Below the pieces are notes generated by a model, which was not told the DNA's origin, did no database searches, and worked only from the letters and a program-made list of their open reading frames with translations. A DNA stretch of 64,000 nucleotides from Planctomycetales bacterium (GTDB lineage Bacteria; Planctomycetota; Planctomycetia; Planctomycetales; Planctomycetaceae). Location: positions 1 through 64,000 of the forward strand of contig JAPLOA010000070.1 in assembly GCA_026400835.1 (NCBI GenBank), in the 5' to 3' direction. Of the stretch, positions 7,118 through 16,310 are shown piece after piece. The translations under genes were made by a program, and so were the position numbers. The first letter of the stretch is position 1. Each line of letters opens with the position of its first letter.

Positions 7118-8500
7118 TCAGAGAGTCACAAGACCGACTCGAAGATCCATCACGTTGGTGTGAGTAGGGCCGGTTTTCAGCAATCCCCCGAGTGCCTCAA
7201 AGAAATGATAGGAATCGTGAGCGGCAAGACTGGCCGAGTGATCGGTTTTCTGGACGGCCATCCGGCGGACGAGTTCCTCGTCGGCTACGGCTCCAGCGGC
7301 GTCGGTGGGGCCGTCTTCGCCATCGGTTCCGCCGGACAGCAGCGCGATTCCTCGCCATGTATCAAGATGGGGATGTTGATTGATTGCGGCCAGAACCAGT
7401 TCCTGATTGCGGCCGCCTTTCGCCGATACGAACGGATTTGTTCGGGCTGGAGAGACCATTGCCGTCGTGTTTCGCAGATCGACAGTCGGTTCACCGCCGC
7501 TCAGAATACAGAGCGGGAGTTTCGAGTGTCCCTCTTTCCTCGCCGCGCGGGCTGCCATGAGTCTCTGCATGAGTTCTCGTCCTTCCACGGCAGCGACACC
7601 CGCATTTTCGGAACCCAGAGATTCCACGTGATAGCCAAGCTCTCGGGCTCGGGCCGCCGCCGCTTCAATCGCAATTCGGTCACTGGCCACGATGACATTT
7701 CGAGCTGCCGTTGTCGATGCGGGTTCAACGTGTGCTTCGCGACGTGACTCGAGGAACGTAAGAACGCTGCGAGGAATCGTCTGCAGAAGTTGACGGCGAT
7801 TCAGAATCTCGATCGCCTGATCAGCACGAGATGGCGCTGGTGTTGTGGGGCCAGAGCCGATGACTTCCAGCGGATCGCCGATGACGTCGGAGATGATCAG
7901 TGCGATGAGTGTTCCTGCAGTGCAGGCCGCGGCCAGCCGTCCGCCTTTGACCTGGGAGAGTTGAGTTCTCACGAGGTTCAATTCCTGAATCGGGGCTCCG
8001 CTGGAGGCAAGTGCTCGCGTCACGACCAATTTGTCGGCCAAAGAAATCTGTGAGACGGGACTGCAGAGCAGGGCACTCGCACCACCAGACAACAATACAA
8101 GGCACACATCATTCTGCTGCAGGTTGCTGATGCGTCGAAGGATTTCATTCGTTCCATCCACACCTTCGCTGGTGGGTTCATTGATGCCGGCTGGACGTGC
8201 GGCGTGCAGATGAATTCGCTGCAGCGGTCGTACGCAGTCGGCTGGTACGTTGACCCAGCCGCTGATTTGTGAGGCTGGTAGATGTTCCAAAAGGGTCGAC
8301 TCCGCCCCAGCTGCCATTCCTGCGCCAGCCTTGCCGGCGCCGATGATTTCGATGCGACCAATTTTGCTGAGAGCCAGTTCAACATTGGCGATGCAAAGCG
8401 TTGTTCCATCGCAGGAGATGTGACGACGCACAGCGGCCGATGAATCGACCGCAGCGACTCCGGCGCGCCAGATAGCTTCCGCATGTTCTCGAAGCGACAT
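7118..8500 (-). CDS. gckA: Glycerate 2-kinase (DUF4147/MOFRL family)
   Basis: It phosphorylates glycerate to 2-phosphoglycerate, feeding glyoxylate or hydroxypyruvate carbon into glycolysis. The 460-residue length is usual. The N-terminal DUF4147 part shows IGAGKAGAGMA and LVLLSGGASALL. The middle has LNLVRTQLSQVKGGRLA and ISDVIGDPLEVIGSGPT. The C-terminal MOFRL domain shows ILSGGEPTV, GGRNQELVLAA and LLSGGTDGEDGPTDAAGA. These are the conserved blocks of the TtuD/GckA type, which is distinct from GlxK. No strong ribosome binding site is seen before the ATG. It lies downstream of a small gene that ends in a terminator, so it probably has its own promoter. Confidence 0.94.
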   Translation of the reverse strand: MSLREHAEAIWRAGVAAVDSSAAVRRHISCDGTTLCIANVELALSKIGRIEIIGAGKAGAGMAAGAESTLLEHLPASQISGWVNVPADCVRPLQRIHLHAARPAGINEPTSEGVDGTNEILRRISNLQQNDVCLVLLSGGASALLCSPVSQISLADKLVVTRALASSGAPIQELNLVRTQLSQVKGGRLAAACTAGTLIALIISDVIGDPLEVIGSGPTTPAPSRADQAIEILNRRQLLQTIPRSVLTFLESRREAHVEPASTTAARNVIVASDRIAIEAAAARARELGYHVESLGSENAGVAAVEGRELMQRLMAARAARKEGHSKLPLCILSGGEPTVDLRNTTAMVSPARTNPFVSAKGGRNQELVLAAINQHPHLDTWRGIALLSGGTDGEDGPTDAAGAVADEELVRRMAVQKTDHSASLAAHDSYHFFEALGGLLKTGPTHTNVMDLRVGLVTL

Positions 8501-8530
8501 CGCTGGAGTGGCCTGTTTTGTTTCTGACGA

Positions 8531-8565
8531 GAAAACAAAAAACGACGGTCAAAAATGACCGTCGT
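8531..8565 (-). terminator. Rho-independent terminator of the 8597-8821 gene
   Basis: On the minus strand a perfect 10-bp stem (arms 8542-8551 and 8556-8565, four-base loop) is followed directly by a run of T residues (8533-8541). Confidence 0.85.
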
Positions 8566-8596
8566 GAGTGTATTGAATCATTCAGAACCGTTGAAC

Positions 8597-8821
8597 TCAG
8601 GCACTGGGACGCATCTGAGCATAAGTCGTCAGGACTTCGTACAAGTCGGCTGAGATGCGAACATCATCATCCGCGAAGTCAGAAACCCAGGTTCGATCCC
8701 AGATCATGGCATCAGCCAGGATTCTGGTGAGTTCACCGAGTTTGATCGACACTTCAGGCTCTGGAAACGTCAGTGTCTCTGGTTCATCAGCACCGACAAA
8801 CAGCCGTAATCTGGGACGCAT
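8597..8821 (-). CDS. Small conserved hypothetical protein, 74 aa
   Basis: The start at ATG 8821 is chosen because GAAGGA stands about 7 bases upstream; the frame stays open further upstream without a better site. The protein begins MRPRLRLFVGADEPETLTFPEPEV and continues with a helical segment (LGELTRILADAMIWDRTWVSDFADDDV). I believe similar short proteins occur across planctomycetes, but the family has no known function. The gene ends in a strong terminator, so it is a separate transcription unit from the downstream glycerate kinase. Confidence 0.75.
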   Translation of the reverse strand: MRPRLRLFVGADEPETLTFPEPEVSIKLGELTRILADAMIWDRTWVSDFADDDVRISADLYEVLTTYAQMRPSA

Positions 8822-9290
8822 TCGTGAATCCTTCACGCACCTCTTAGTTGAACCTGCAACTCGAAACATGGTTTGGTGCTGCAAGAGCATTTTAGCCGCA
8901 TTTCGACTTATCAGGTCCGTTCCTCCTCCGTTCCAGAAACGTTATCGGGTGCAGTGTTGGGACGCCTTCACCAAAAATTCCGATTGGGTAAGACGTGCGG
9001 ATTTGTTCGAGAAAGAGGCCGATGATGGAAATTCGTGTTCAAGATTGGATATTTGGCTGATGCTTGCACAGAAGCTTGTCGGCGGTAGAGGCTGTCTTGT
9101 TTAACGGCAAGCCGCAGGCGATTGCGCCCCGGGATCAGTCCCGAAATACGGCATGAATAGCTTGGGGACTCAGTTCATCGGGCGCTTTATGGCCGGAATT
9201 CCCCGGTGCTCCGTTCGAGCCTGTGAGATACTACGCGAACGCCTGCGGCTTGCCGTTAACCGAATTAAGCGAAGACGTCATCGCCCCCTC
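8822..9290. other. Intergenic region with one inverted-repeat element
   Basis: No gene is supported. The element at 9101-9259 occupies the right part. Confidence 0.6.
9101..9259. repeat. 159-bp segment bounded by perfect 19-bp inverted repeats
   Basis: The sequence ttaacggcaagccgcaggc at 9101-9119 recurs inverted and without mismatch at 9241-9259. The interior encodes nothing recognisable. No flanking direct repeat was found, so insertion cannot be shown. Confidence 0.75.
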
Positions 9291-10697
9291 TTACCCGACA
9301 ATTTCCTTGATCACGTGACCGCGACTCAGAGGAATCGGGCGATCTGTCTGGTCGTACAGCATTGTTTCCGGGGAGTAGCCAAGGCAGTGGAAAATCGTCG
9401 CGGTAATATCTGCCGGAGAAACGATTCCCGACACAGGAAATGCAGCATGCGCATCGGACTCGCCGTGGACCGTTCCGCCCTTGATGCCAGCTCCGCCCAG
9501 TGCGATGGAAAAACAGTTGCCCCAGTGATCACGGCCAGCATTGCCATTAATTCGTGGCGTATGGCCAAATTCGCCGAGCCATACAACCAGCGTTTCGTCC
9601 AACAGTCCACGTTCGTCCAGATCCTGCAGTAATGCCGAGCAGGCCATATCCATTCTGGGCATCAGATGATTGCGAAGATCTGCAAAATGGTTGCTGTGTG
9701 TATCCCACGAACCGTTACCTTTGATCTCTTCAACTCGCGTCCAATTCACCTGCACTAATGATACGCCGGCTTCCACAAGTCGTCTGGCTAGTAATACTGA
9801 CTGACCAAATCGATTTCGTCCGTAGCGATCACGTGTCTCAGTGGATTCTTCGGCAATCTCAAATGCGCGACGAGATGCGCTGCCGGTCAGAAGAGCGAAC
9901 GCCTGTTCGGTCTGCTGACTGAATCGTCCGGACGCGCTGACACGTTCAATCGTTTCTCGTACCGGATCCAGTTGCGAAAGCAAAGCGCGGCGGGATGTGA
10001 ATCGAGCTGTGGAAACGTCGTCAGGAAAGGCGAGATCGGGGATACGAAAGTTGGGTTGTGAAGGATCGCACTTGAGCAACCATGGATCATACTTGCGGCC
10101 GAGGATGCCGGCGGTCTGCCCCGGCCAGAGTATCTCACCATCGTTGGCAATGTGATACGGCAAAGCAATCGCGGATGGTGTCCCATCTCGATCCGGTTGC
10201 AGAGCGCGCATGATCGCGGCGTGAGATGGCGACAGGTTTGGAGCTTTGGAGGTCACATTTTCCTGACTCAGCGGTGCATGCGGAACGCCCGTCAGCATTT
10301 GATAGCCGCTTGAGGAATGGGCCTGATCCTTGGTCACGACCGCGCGAAGGACAGCCATCTTGTCTGTATGCATGGCCGTCCGCGGCATGAGTTCGCCGAC
10401 ATGAATTCCGGGCACGACAGAACTGATGGGGCTGTATTCTCCGCGGATCTCTTTGGGTGCGTTGGGTTTCGGGTCCCATGTTTCGTGTTGAGGCGGGCCG
10501 CCCAGCAACCAGAGCATGATGACCGACTTCGCTCGGCCGAATCCCGGGGAGGCGTCTTCGATCGGTCTTGCCTGAACAGAGCGATGCAGAAGTTGTGGCA
10601 GGGACAGTCCGAGAGCCGACAATCCGCCAATTTGCATGGCGTCTCGGCGCGGAAGTCTGTCGCAAAGGGACGTCGGACGATTCTGCATGGTGAGCAT
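9291..10697 (-). CDS. DUF1501 family secreted protein (1)
   Basis: A 468-residue member of DUF1501, a family with an alkaline-phosphatase/sulfatase-like fold and no established activity. The N-terminus has an arginine pair followed by a hydrophobic stretch (RRDAMQIGGLSALGLSLPQLL), consistent with Tat-type export. Family blocks are visible: LLGGPPQHETWDPKP, NFRIPDLAF, VWLGEFGHTPRIN followed by GRDHWGNCFSI. ATG 10697 has GGAAAG upstream. In planctomycetes such genes usually sit beside a DUF1549/DUF1553 cytochrome gene. Here the neighbour is instead the divergent DUF1080/propeller/cytochrome gene at 10875, which may be the redox partner. That pairing is inferred from position. Confidence 0.92.
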   Translation of the reverse strand: MLTMQNRPTSLCDRLPRRDAMQIGGLSALGLSLPQLLHRSVQARPIEDASPGFGRAKSVIMLWLLGGPPQHETWDPKPNAPKEIRGEYSPISSVVPGIHVGELMPRTAMHTDKMAVLRAVVTKDQAHSSSGYQMLTGVPHAPLSQENVTSKAPNLSPSHAAIMRALQPDRDGTPSAIALPYHIANDGEILWPGQTAGILGRKYDPWLLKCDPSQPNFRIPDLAFPDDVSTARFTSRRALLSQLDPVRETIERVSASGRFSQQTEQAFALLTGSASRRAFEIAEESTETRDRYGRNRFGQSVLLARRLVEAGVSLVQVNWTRVEEIKGNGSWDTHSNHFADLRNHLMPRMDMACSALLQDLDERGLLDETLVVWLGEFGHTPRINGNAGRDHWGNCFSIALGGAGIKGGTVHGESDAHAAFPVSGIVSPADITATIFHCLGYSPETMLYDQTDRPIPLSRGHVIKEIVG

Positions 10698-10874
10698 GAA
10701 AATCTTTCCGGGATCAGGCGGGCGTGGTTTATCAGGCGGGAAGTCATTATTCTGGGGGGACCATCACTATCGCACAATGCGCTTGTCCGATCAAGAAGTA
10801 TGGCTTCAAACCATTGATCCGAGGTGATGTCTGCCTTTTTTGCTTCTACTTTTCTTTTGCTCGAGTTCTGGCCC

Positions 10875-13800
10875 ATGAAGAATTTGTTGCTGGTCATCAT
10901 TTGTTTTGTCGGGCTCTGTTTTCTGGAAGGCGTTGTATCGTCGGCTCAGGAGACCGATGCAGGGTTTCGTTCCCTGTTTAATGGAACGGACCTCACCGGC
11001 TGGGATGGTAATCCGGAACTTTGGTCCGTTGAGAATGGTTGTATTGTTGGCAAAACGAACGGTCCCGATCACTTGTCGTACAATCAGTTTCTGATCTGGC
11101 GTGGCGGAGTGCTGAAGAACTTTGAACTCCGTGTGTCCGCGAAAGTGACTGGGAACAACACCGGCATTCAGTATCGCAGTCGCGAACTGCCGGACGTGGG
11201 GAAGTGGTCGATTGGCGGTTACCAGTGCGACATTCATCCGGCTCCTGTGAACAACGCGATGGTCTATGAAGAACGCGGTCGTCGAATCCTTGCAGAGAAC
11301 GGTCAGAGCGTGGTCATTGAGCCTGCTGGCGCGCGATGGCTGACAGCCAGGCGCGAGCCTGTGGCCAAAGACGTCGCGGAGTGGAACGAATACTCTATCG
11401 TCGCGAGTGGTAACCACCTCGTGCATCGCATCAATGGCGAGATTACGGCAGAGCTGACAGATTTCGAAGAATCAGCGAACGTACTCGAGGGGTTGTTGGC
11501 ATTTCAGATTCACCGGGGTCCGGCTATGACGGTACAGTTCAAAGACGTGCGTCTGCGTGAGTTGCCGGATGCGGAAGTGGCCAGGTTTGATCGTGCCACG
11601 CTTCCGGCCGATGCTACGAAGATAGAACAAAAGCCTGCAGCGGCGGGCAAACAGAAGGCTGGGGGTAAAGCAAAGAACTCGCCGAAAACTTCATCACCGA
11701 AAGACGAAGCAAAAGAAAAATCAGACGCAAAGGACAAGAATGGTTCAGCAGCTAAAGCAAAGAATCGCCCGGTCACGGTTGGCCCGGCGATTGGCGAGAA
11801 TAAAGCGACTCCTGTTGAACGTATTAAGGCTGCGAAAGATTTCAAAGTGGAGTTATTGTACTCCGTGCCGGGTGTTGAAGAAGGATCGTGGGTCAATTTG
11901 TGTGCGGATGACAAGGGACGGATTTATGCAAGCGATCAGTTTGGCGGGCTCTATCGGTTTATGCCTCCGGCTGCGGGCGAACAATTGAATCACGCTGCTG
12001 TCGAAAAGGTGCCGGTTGATATTCGAGCGGTCAACGGGATGGTCTTCGCCTTCGGTGCCTTGTATATCGGCGTGAATGACTATGAGCAGAAGCTGCAAAG
12101 CGGTCTGTATCGAATCACGGACTCGGACGGCAATGACCAGCTGGATAAGGTCGAACTGTTGCGTGGGATTGACTCCAAAGGTGATCATGGAGTGCATGCC
12201 GTGGTCCCGACGCCGGATGGTCAGGCTCTCTATCTGGTCTGCGGTAATAACGCGAAGTTGACAGAGACTCCTGATAGTTCTCCGGTTCCAAAGATTTGGG
12301 GTGATGATCATCTGTTGCCGCGGATGCCGGATGGTCGAGGACACAATCGCGATGTTCTTGCCCCGGGCGGCATCATTTATCGAGTCACTCCGGACGGAAA
12401 GCAATTCGAAATCTATGCGACGGGTTTCCGCAATATCTTCGATGCCTCTGTCAATCATGATGGAGAACTGTTTACGTACGACGCCGATATGGAGTACGAC
12501 TTCAATACGTCATGGTATCGGCCTACTCGCATCAATCATGTGGTCAGTGGTGCGGAGTATGGCTGGCGAAACGGAGCTGGAAAGTATCCGGAGTTCTATC
12601 CGGATAATCTGCCGGCAACACTCAATATCGGCCCGGGTTCACCGACCGGCACCACGTTTGGTTATGGTGCAAAGTATCCTGAGAAGTATCAACGTGCCCT
12701 GTTTGTGCTCGACTGGAGCTGGGGCAAAGTTTACGCCGTGCATCTGACGCCGAGCGGTGCCACTTATACAGCCACGAAAGAGGAGTTCCTGTCCGGAGCA
12801 CCTCTTCCTGTTACCGACGCCATCATTCATCCGGGTGATGGGGCGATGTATTTTGCGATTGGCGGGAGACGAGTTCAGTCGGGGCTTTATCGAGTGACCT
12901 ACACGGGCGGTGAATCGACTTCTCCGGTTGAAGCTGTTGTCACATCCACACCAGAACGCGATCTGCGGCATCAACTGGAGGCGCTGCATGGCAAGCAGGA
13001 TCCGGTGGCTTTGGAGACGGCATGGCCGCATCTGAGTCATTCTGATCGATTCATTCGCTGGGCGGCTCGTACGGTGCTGGAACATCAGCCGTCGGCGACC
13101 TGGGAAGAACGGGCTTTGGCAGAGACGAATCCCACGGCTCAACTGGAAGCCTTGCTGGCGTTGGCTCGCGTGGAAGGTGTTTGTCCTCTGCATCGTGCGG
13201 AGAATGCCGTCGTCAACACGGCCGCGCGAGACAAACTGTTTGCGGCTTTGTTGAATCTTGATTGGTCGAAACTGACCAGGGAGCAGCAGATTGCCTTTGT
13301 TCGTATTTCGCAGATCGTGCTGCATCGATTCGGAAACCCGGAAGAGTCTGTGCAGGCGGCCCTGACGAACAAACTGGATGCCGCATTTCCGGCCGACACT
13401 TTTGAACTCAATTGGTTGTTGTGTGAAACGCTGGGATATCTGCAGGCTCCGAACACGGCTGCGAAAGGGATGGCTTTGATTGCCGCGGCCGCCAGCCAGG
13501 AGCCTCAGATTGAGTATGCTCGCAGTCTGCGATTTTTGAAGACCGGCTGGACCAAAGAATTGCGGACGGCTCAGCTGGAGTGGTTTCTCAAGGCGGCCAA
13601 TTATCGAGGCGGTGCCAGCTTCAGCAAGTTCATTGAATTCATCCGGAATGATTCACTGGAGACTTTCACAGAGACAGAAAAGACAGAGCTTGCCGAATTG
13701 ATTGCCAGAAAGCCGGAAAAGAAATCGGCGATGGAGAATGTCGGCGCGATGTTCGTTGGACGCACGGTGACTCCGTGGACTCTGGACGAGTTGAGCGGGG

Positions 13801-14270
13801 CGACTCAAACGGACTTGAAGGCACGTAATTTTGAGACGGGTCAGAAGGTCTTTGCTGCGGCCGCTTGTTTCACCTGCCATCGATTTGGGAATGCGGGTGG
13901 CATGACAGGTCCGGACTTGAGCACTGCTGGACGCCGTTATTCGCCTCATGATTTTCTGGACCAGATCGTGAACCCCAGCAAGGTCATCAACGAACAGTTT
14001 TCGGCGGTGACTGTTGTGACGACCGAAGGGAAAGTTCATACGGGCGTGATCGTCAATCTTAATGGCGATACCGTGACGCTCAACACGGATCTCACGGATC
14101 CCGATCAGCGTGTGGCTGTGGATCGGAAAGAAGTTGAGGAGATGGAGGTTTCGAAGACCTCTCCGATGCCAGCCAACTTATTGGGCCTGTTGACCAGGGA
14201 TGAGATCATGGACCTGGTCGCCTATGTGCTCAGCAGCGGCGATGCGTCTCACGAGTACTTCAAGCGGTAG
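10875..14270 (+). CDS. Secreted DUF1080 + beta-propeller + c-type cytochrome fusion
   Basis: From ATG 10875 the product has 1131 residues and begins with a signal peptide (MKNLLLVIICFVGL). Domains in order are: a DUF1080 (3-keto-disaccharide hydrolase-like) jelly roll at about 30-235 (FRSLFNGTDLTGWDG, GIQYRSRELPD, GGYQCDIHPAP); a Lys/Ala/Ser-rich linker at about 255-310; a PVC-type sorbosone-dehydrogenase-like propeller at about 320-675 (GMVFAFGALYIG, TGFRNIFDASVNHDGELF); a helical repeat region; and a C-terminal haem domain with CFTCH from residue 998. It probably oxidises or hydrolyses a sugar derivative outside the cytoplasm and passes electrons to the haem, but the substrate is unknown. 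An in-frame ATG at 10824 would hide the signal peptide. Confidence 0.9.
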   Translation: MKNLLLVIICFVGLCFLEGVVSSAQETDAGFRSLFNGTDLTGWDGNPELWSVENGCIVGKTNGPDHLSYNQFLIWRGGVLKNFELRVSAKVTGNNTGIQYRSRELPDVGKWSIGGYQCDIHPAPVNNAMVYEERGRRILAENGQSVVIEPAGARWLTARREPVAKDVAEWNEYSIVASGNHLVHRINGEITAELTDFEESANVLEGLLAFQIHRGPAMTVQFKDVRLRELPDAEVARFDRATLPADATKIEQKPAAAGKQKAGGKAKNSPKTSSPKDEAKEKSDAKDKNGSAAKAKNRPVTVGPAIGENKATPVERIKAAKDFKVELLYSVPGVEEGSWVNLCADDKGRIYASDQFGGLYRFMPPAAGEQLNHAAVEKVPVDIRAVNGMVFAFGALYIGVNDYEQKLQSGLYRITDSDGNDQLDKVELLRGIDSKGDHGVHAVVPTPDGQALYLVCGNNAKLTETPDSSPVPKIWGDDHLLPRMPDGRGHNRDVLAPGGIIYRVTPDGKQFEIYATGFRNIFDASVNHDGELFTYDADMEYDFNTSWYRPTRINHVVSGAEYGWRNGAGKYPEFYPDNLPATLNIGPGSPTGTTFGYGAKYPEKYQRALFVLDWSWGKVYAVHLTPSGATYTATKEEFLSGAPLPVTDAIIHPGDGAMYFAIGGRRVQSGLYRVTYTGGESTSPVEAVVTSTPERDLRHQLEALHGKQDPVALETAWPHLSHSDRFIRWAARTVLEHQPSATWEERALAETNPTAQLEALLALARVEGVCPLHRAENAVVNTAARDKLFAALLNLDWSKLTREQQIAFVRISQIVLHRFGNPEESVQAALTNKLDAAFPADTFELNWLLCETLGYLQAPNTAAKGMALIAAAASQEPQIEYARSLRFLKTGWTKELRTAQLEWFLKAANYRGGASFSKFIEFIRNDSLETFTETEKTELAELIARKPEKKSAMENVGAMFVGRTVTPWTLDELSGATQTDLKARNFETGQKVFAAAACFTCHRFGNAGGMTGPDLSTAGRRYSPHDFLDQIVNPSKVINEQFSAVTVVTTEGKVHTGVIVNLNGDTVTLNTDLTDPDQRVAVDRKEVEEMEVSKTSPMPANLLGLLTRDEIMDLVAYVLSSGDASHEYFKR

Positions 14271-14376
14271 CGGGCAGGATTCTTTTTCAAGCGCAAGCTG
14301 CTTGGCCAGGTTCATGAATTTGGGCAAGAGCACCGTCAGGGCAGCGTTCGAGAAACAAACAGTTTTGAGGCAAAAA

Positions 14377-14420
14377 AATGATTGGGCAAAAAAAGCTGGC
14401 CATCTTTTTGCCCAATCATT
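14377..14420. repeat. Perfect 16-bp-stem hairpin after the cytochrome fusion gene
   Basis: Arms aatgattgggcaaaaa (14377-14392) and its exact complement (14405-14420) enclose a 12-base loop. The stem lies about 110 bases after the stop at 14270 and runs into the dispersed repeat. It could terminate transcription from either side, because each arm ends in a run of A or T. Confidence 0.7.
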
Positions 14421-14486
14421 TCTTTGCCCATAACGCTTTAATTCGATGATGAATCGAAGCCCGGCAGTGGGGCGTTGTTCTTTTTC
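14417..14486. repeat. Dispersed repeat, copy 2 (first copy at 811-877)
   Basis: It aligns with 811-877 over nearly its full length. Upstream of it, 14351-14377 also resembles the end of the 85-bp module of the 1-682 array (aaac..gttttgag.ca.aa.aatgat), which suggests one composite family. Confidence 0.75.
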
Positions 14487-14753
14487 AGGCGAGGCGTTCC
14501 GGTAGAAGAGAAGATAGCGGGGCATTTTTGGGCCGAGCTACGATTAATTGTGCCAAATTTGGGCCGTGCGGATCTCTGTGATTGAGATTCAGCGGAAGAA
14601 GGCTCACCATTCGCCAAGATTCCGCCCTCGGTCTGTGATTTTGCTCGGATCGGGTGGGCGTTTTGATTTGGGAAACCGAGCAGTACTTGTGCGATTCCGG
14701 AATCGTGACGTCTGAGGGCGGTAGTAGCTCCTTTTTTACCGCGTGTTGTGACT

Positions 14754-16310
14754 ATGTCAGATCTTCGAACCTGCCGTCTGGTAACGCTGGGCTGCAAAGT
14801 CAATCAGTACGAAACTCAGCTTGTCCGTGAAGCGTTGCTGCAGAGCGGCTATCGCGAAGCGATTGAAGGTGAGACTGCGGATCTGTGCGTCGTCAATACA
14901 TGCACAGTGACGAACACCGGCGACTCGAAATCCCGTCAGGTGATCCGGCAGTTGTCACGGCAGAATCCGGGCACAAAAACGATTGTGATGGGCTGCTATG
15001 CAACGCGGGATCCTCGCGCGGTTTCCGAGCTGCCCAATGTGATTGAAGTGGTCACAGACAAGCGCGAGCTCCCGGATGTGCTGAGCCGCTTCGGCATCGT
15101 CGATATGCCCAACGGGATCAGTGAGTTCGAAGGGCATCAGCGTGCGTTTGTAAAGATTCAGGATGGATGCATTCTGAAATGTTCGTACTGCATTATTCCC
15201 ACTGTTCGACCGGGCCTGAGAAGTCGACGTCCCATCGATATTGAAGACGAAATCCGCGCGTTGATTGAACATGGATACCGTGAGATTGTGATCAGCGGTA
15301 TTCATATGGGGCACTTTGGCGTCGATACCAATAATCTGGCTCCGGGCGAAAAACCTGAGCGATTGTGGCACTTGTTGCGTCGTCTGGATCGCATCCCCGG
15401 CGATTGGCGAATGCGTCTTTCCAGTATCGAAACCGTCGAAGTCAACGATGATTTCATCAAAGCGGCCGGTGATTGCGAGCACTTGTGTCCTCAGTTTCAT
15501 CCGGCGTTGCAAAGCGGAAGTAACAGCGTGCTGACTCGGATGCGACGGCGTTATCGTGTCGAGCGTTTCCTGGAACGTCTGGATCAGATCAGAGACATGT
15601 TGGGGAATGATCCGGCGTTCAGCACCGATATCATCGTCGGGTTTCCCGGCGAAACGGATGCCGAGTTTGAGGAGACTCTGGAAACCTGCCGTAAAGCTCG
15701 CTTTATGAAGGTACACGTGTTTCCGTTTAGCCGTCGTGACGGAACTCCTGCGGCAACGATGCCCGATCAGGTTCACCCGGATGTGATCAAAGAGCGTGTT
15801 CATGTTCTGAGTGAACTCGAACGAGGGCTGGCGGAGCAATTTTATTTGAGTCGAGTGGCTCTGGACGCAGATCGGCCGACGGAGGTGTCACTTCACGGCA
15901 CTCCGCTGGAGGTTCTGGCGGAGCGAGAGTCTGAAACGCGTCCCGGATATTTGCGTGGCACAGATCGCTGGTATATGCCGGTCGAAGTTCCCGGCACTGC
16001 GGCGGATATTGGAAACTTTCTGCTTTGTCGAGCTGTCGCGGCTAATCGTGAAGGTCTTGTGGCGGAACGAATCAGTGTTCCCGGTCAGGACTTGCCGTCT
16101 GGTTCCGAGACTTTTCAGGATCGAGTGGCAGGACGACGCCGTGCATGGCTGAGCGATCAGGAAGACACCTCAGGCGTTGAAGAAGCTCTTCAGTCAGCCT
16201 GTGCTGAAGGCATGGCGGATGGCTGCAGTTCAGAGCCTGTGGAATTGGTACAGTTAAGCTTTTCTTCAGTGGCCGGTACGCAGTCGGGAGAGTCGTCATG
16301 GCCACGTTGA
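14754..16310 (+). CDS. mtaB: tRNA t6A37 methylthiotransferase
   Basis: A radical-SAM enzyme that converts N6-threonylcarbamoyladenosine to its 2-methylthio form at position 37 of tRNA. The N-terminal cluster domain shows LGCKVNQYE, NTCTVTNTGD and VMGCYATRDP with its three cysteines. The radical-SAM motif is CILKCSYC (CxxxCxxC). Later blocks are HPALQSGSNSVLTRMRRRY and STDIIVGFPGETDAEFEETL. At 518 residues it is longer than the usual 430-450, because the C-terminus carries about 80 extra residues without a recognisable domain. The ATG at 14754 is preferred to the GTG two codons upstream, but neither has a clear ribosome binding site. Its end overlaps tmk by 13 bases. Confidence 0.92.
   Translation: MSDLRTCRLVTLGCKVNQYETQLVREALLQSGYREAIEGETADLCVVNTCTVTNTGDSKSRQVIRQLSRQNPGTKTIVMGCYATRDPRAVSELPNVIEVVTDKRELPDVLSRFGIVDMPNGISEFEGHQRAFVKIQDGCILKCSYCIIPTVRPGLRSRRPIDIEDEIRALIEHGYREIVISGIHMGHFGVDTNNLAPGEKPERLWHLLRRLDRIPGDWRMRLSSIETVEVNDDFIKAAGDCEHLCPQFHPALQSGSNSVLTRMRRRYRVERFLERLDQIRDMLGNDPAFSTDIIVGFPGETDAEFEETLETCRKARFMKVHVFPFSRRDGTPAATMPDQVHPDVIKERVHVLSELERGLAEQFYLSRVALDADRPTEVSLHGTPLEVLAERESETRPGYLRGTDRWYMPVEVPGTAADIGNFLLCRAVAANREGLVAERISVPGQDLPSGSETFQDRVAGRRRAWLSDQEDTSGVEEALQSACAEGMADGCSSEPVELVQLSFSSVAGTQSGESSWPR

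Larger units (their letters stand above)
14271..14753. other. Intergenic region with hairpin and dispersed repeat
   Basis: No gene is supported. It contains the long hairpin at 14377-14420 and the second copy of the dispersed repeat at 14417-14486. The remainder up to mtaB shows no structure that I recognise. Confidence 0.6.

Noticed and set aside
9101-9259. Insertion sequence with transposase
   Set aside because: Although bounded by perfect inverted repeats, the interior is only 121 bp, encodes nothing, and no target duplication was found; kept as a repeat only.
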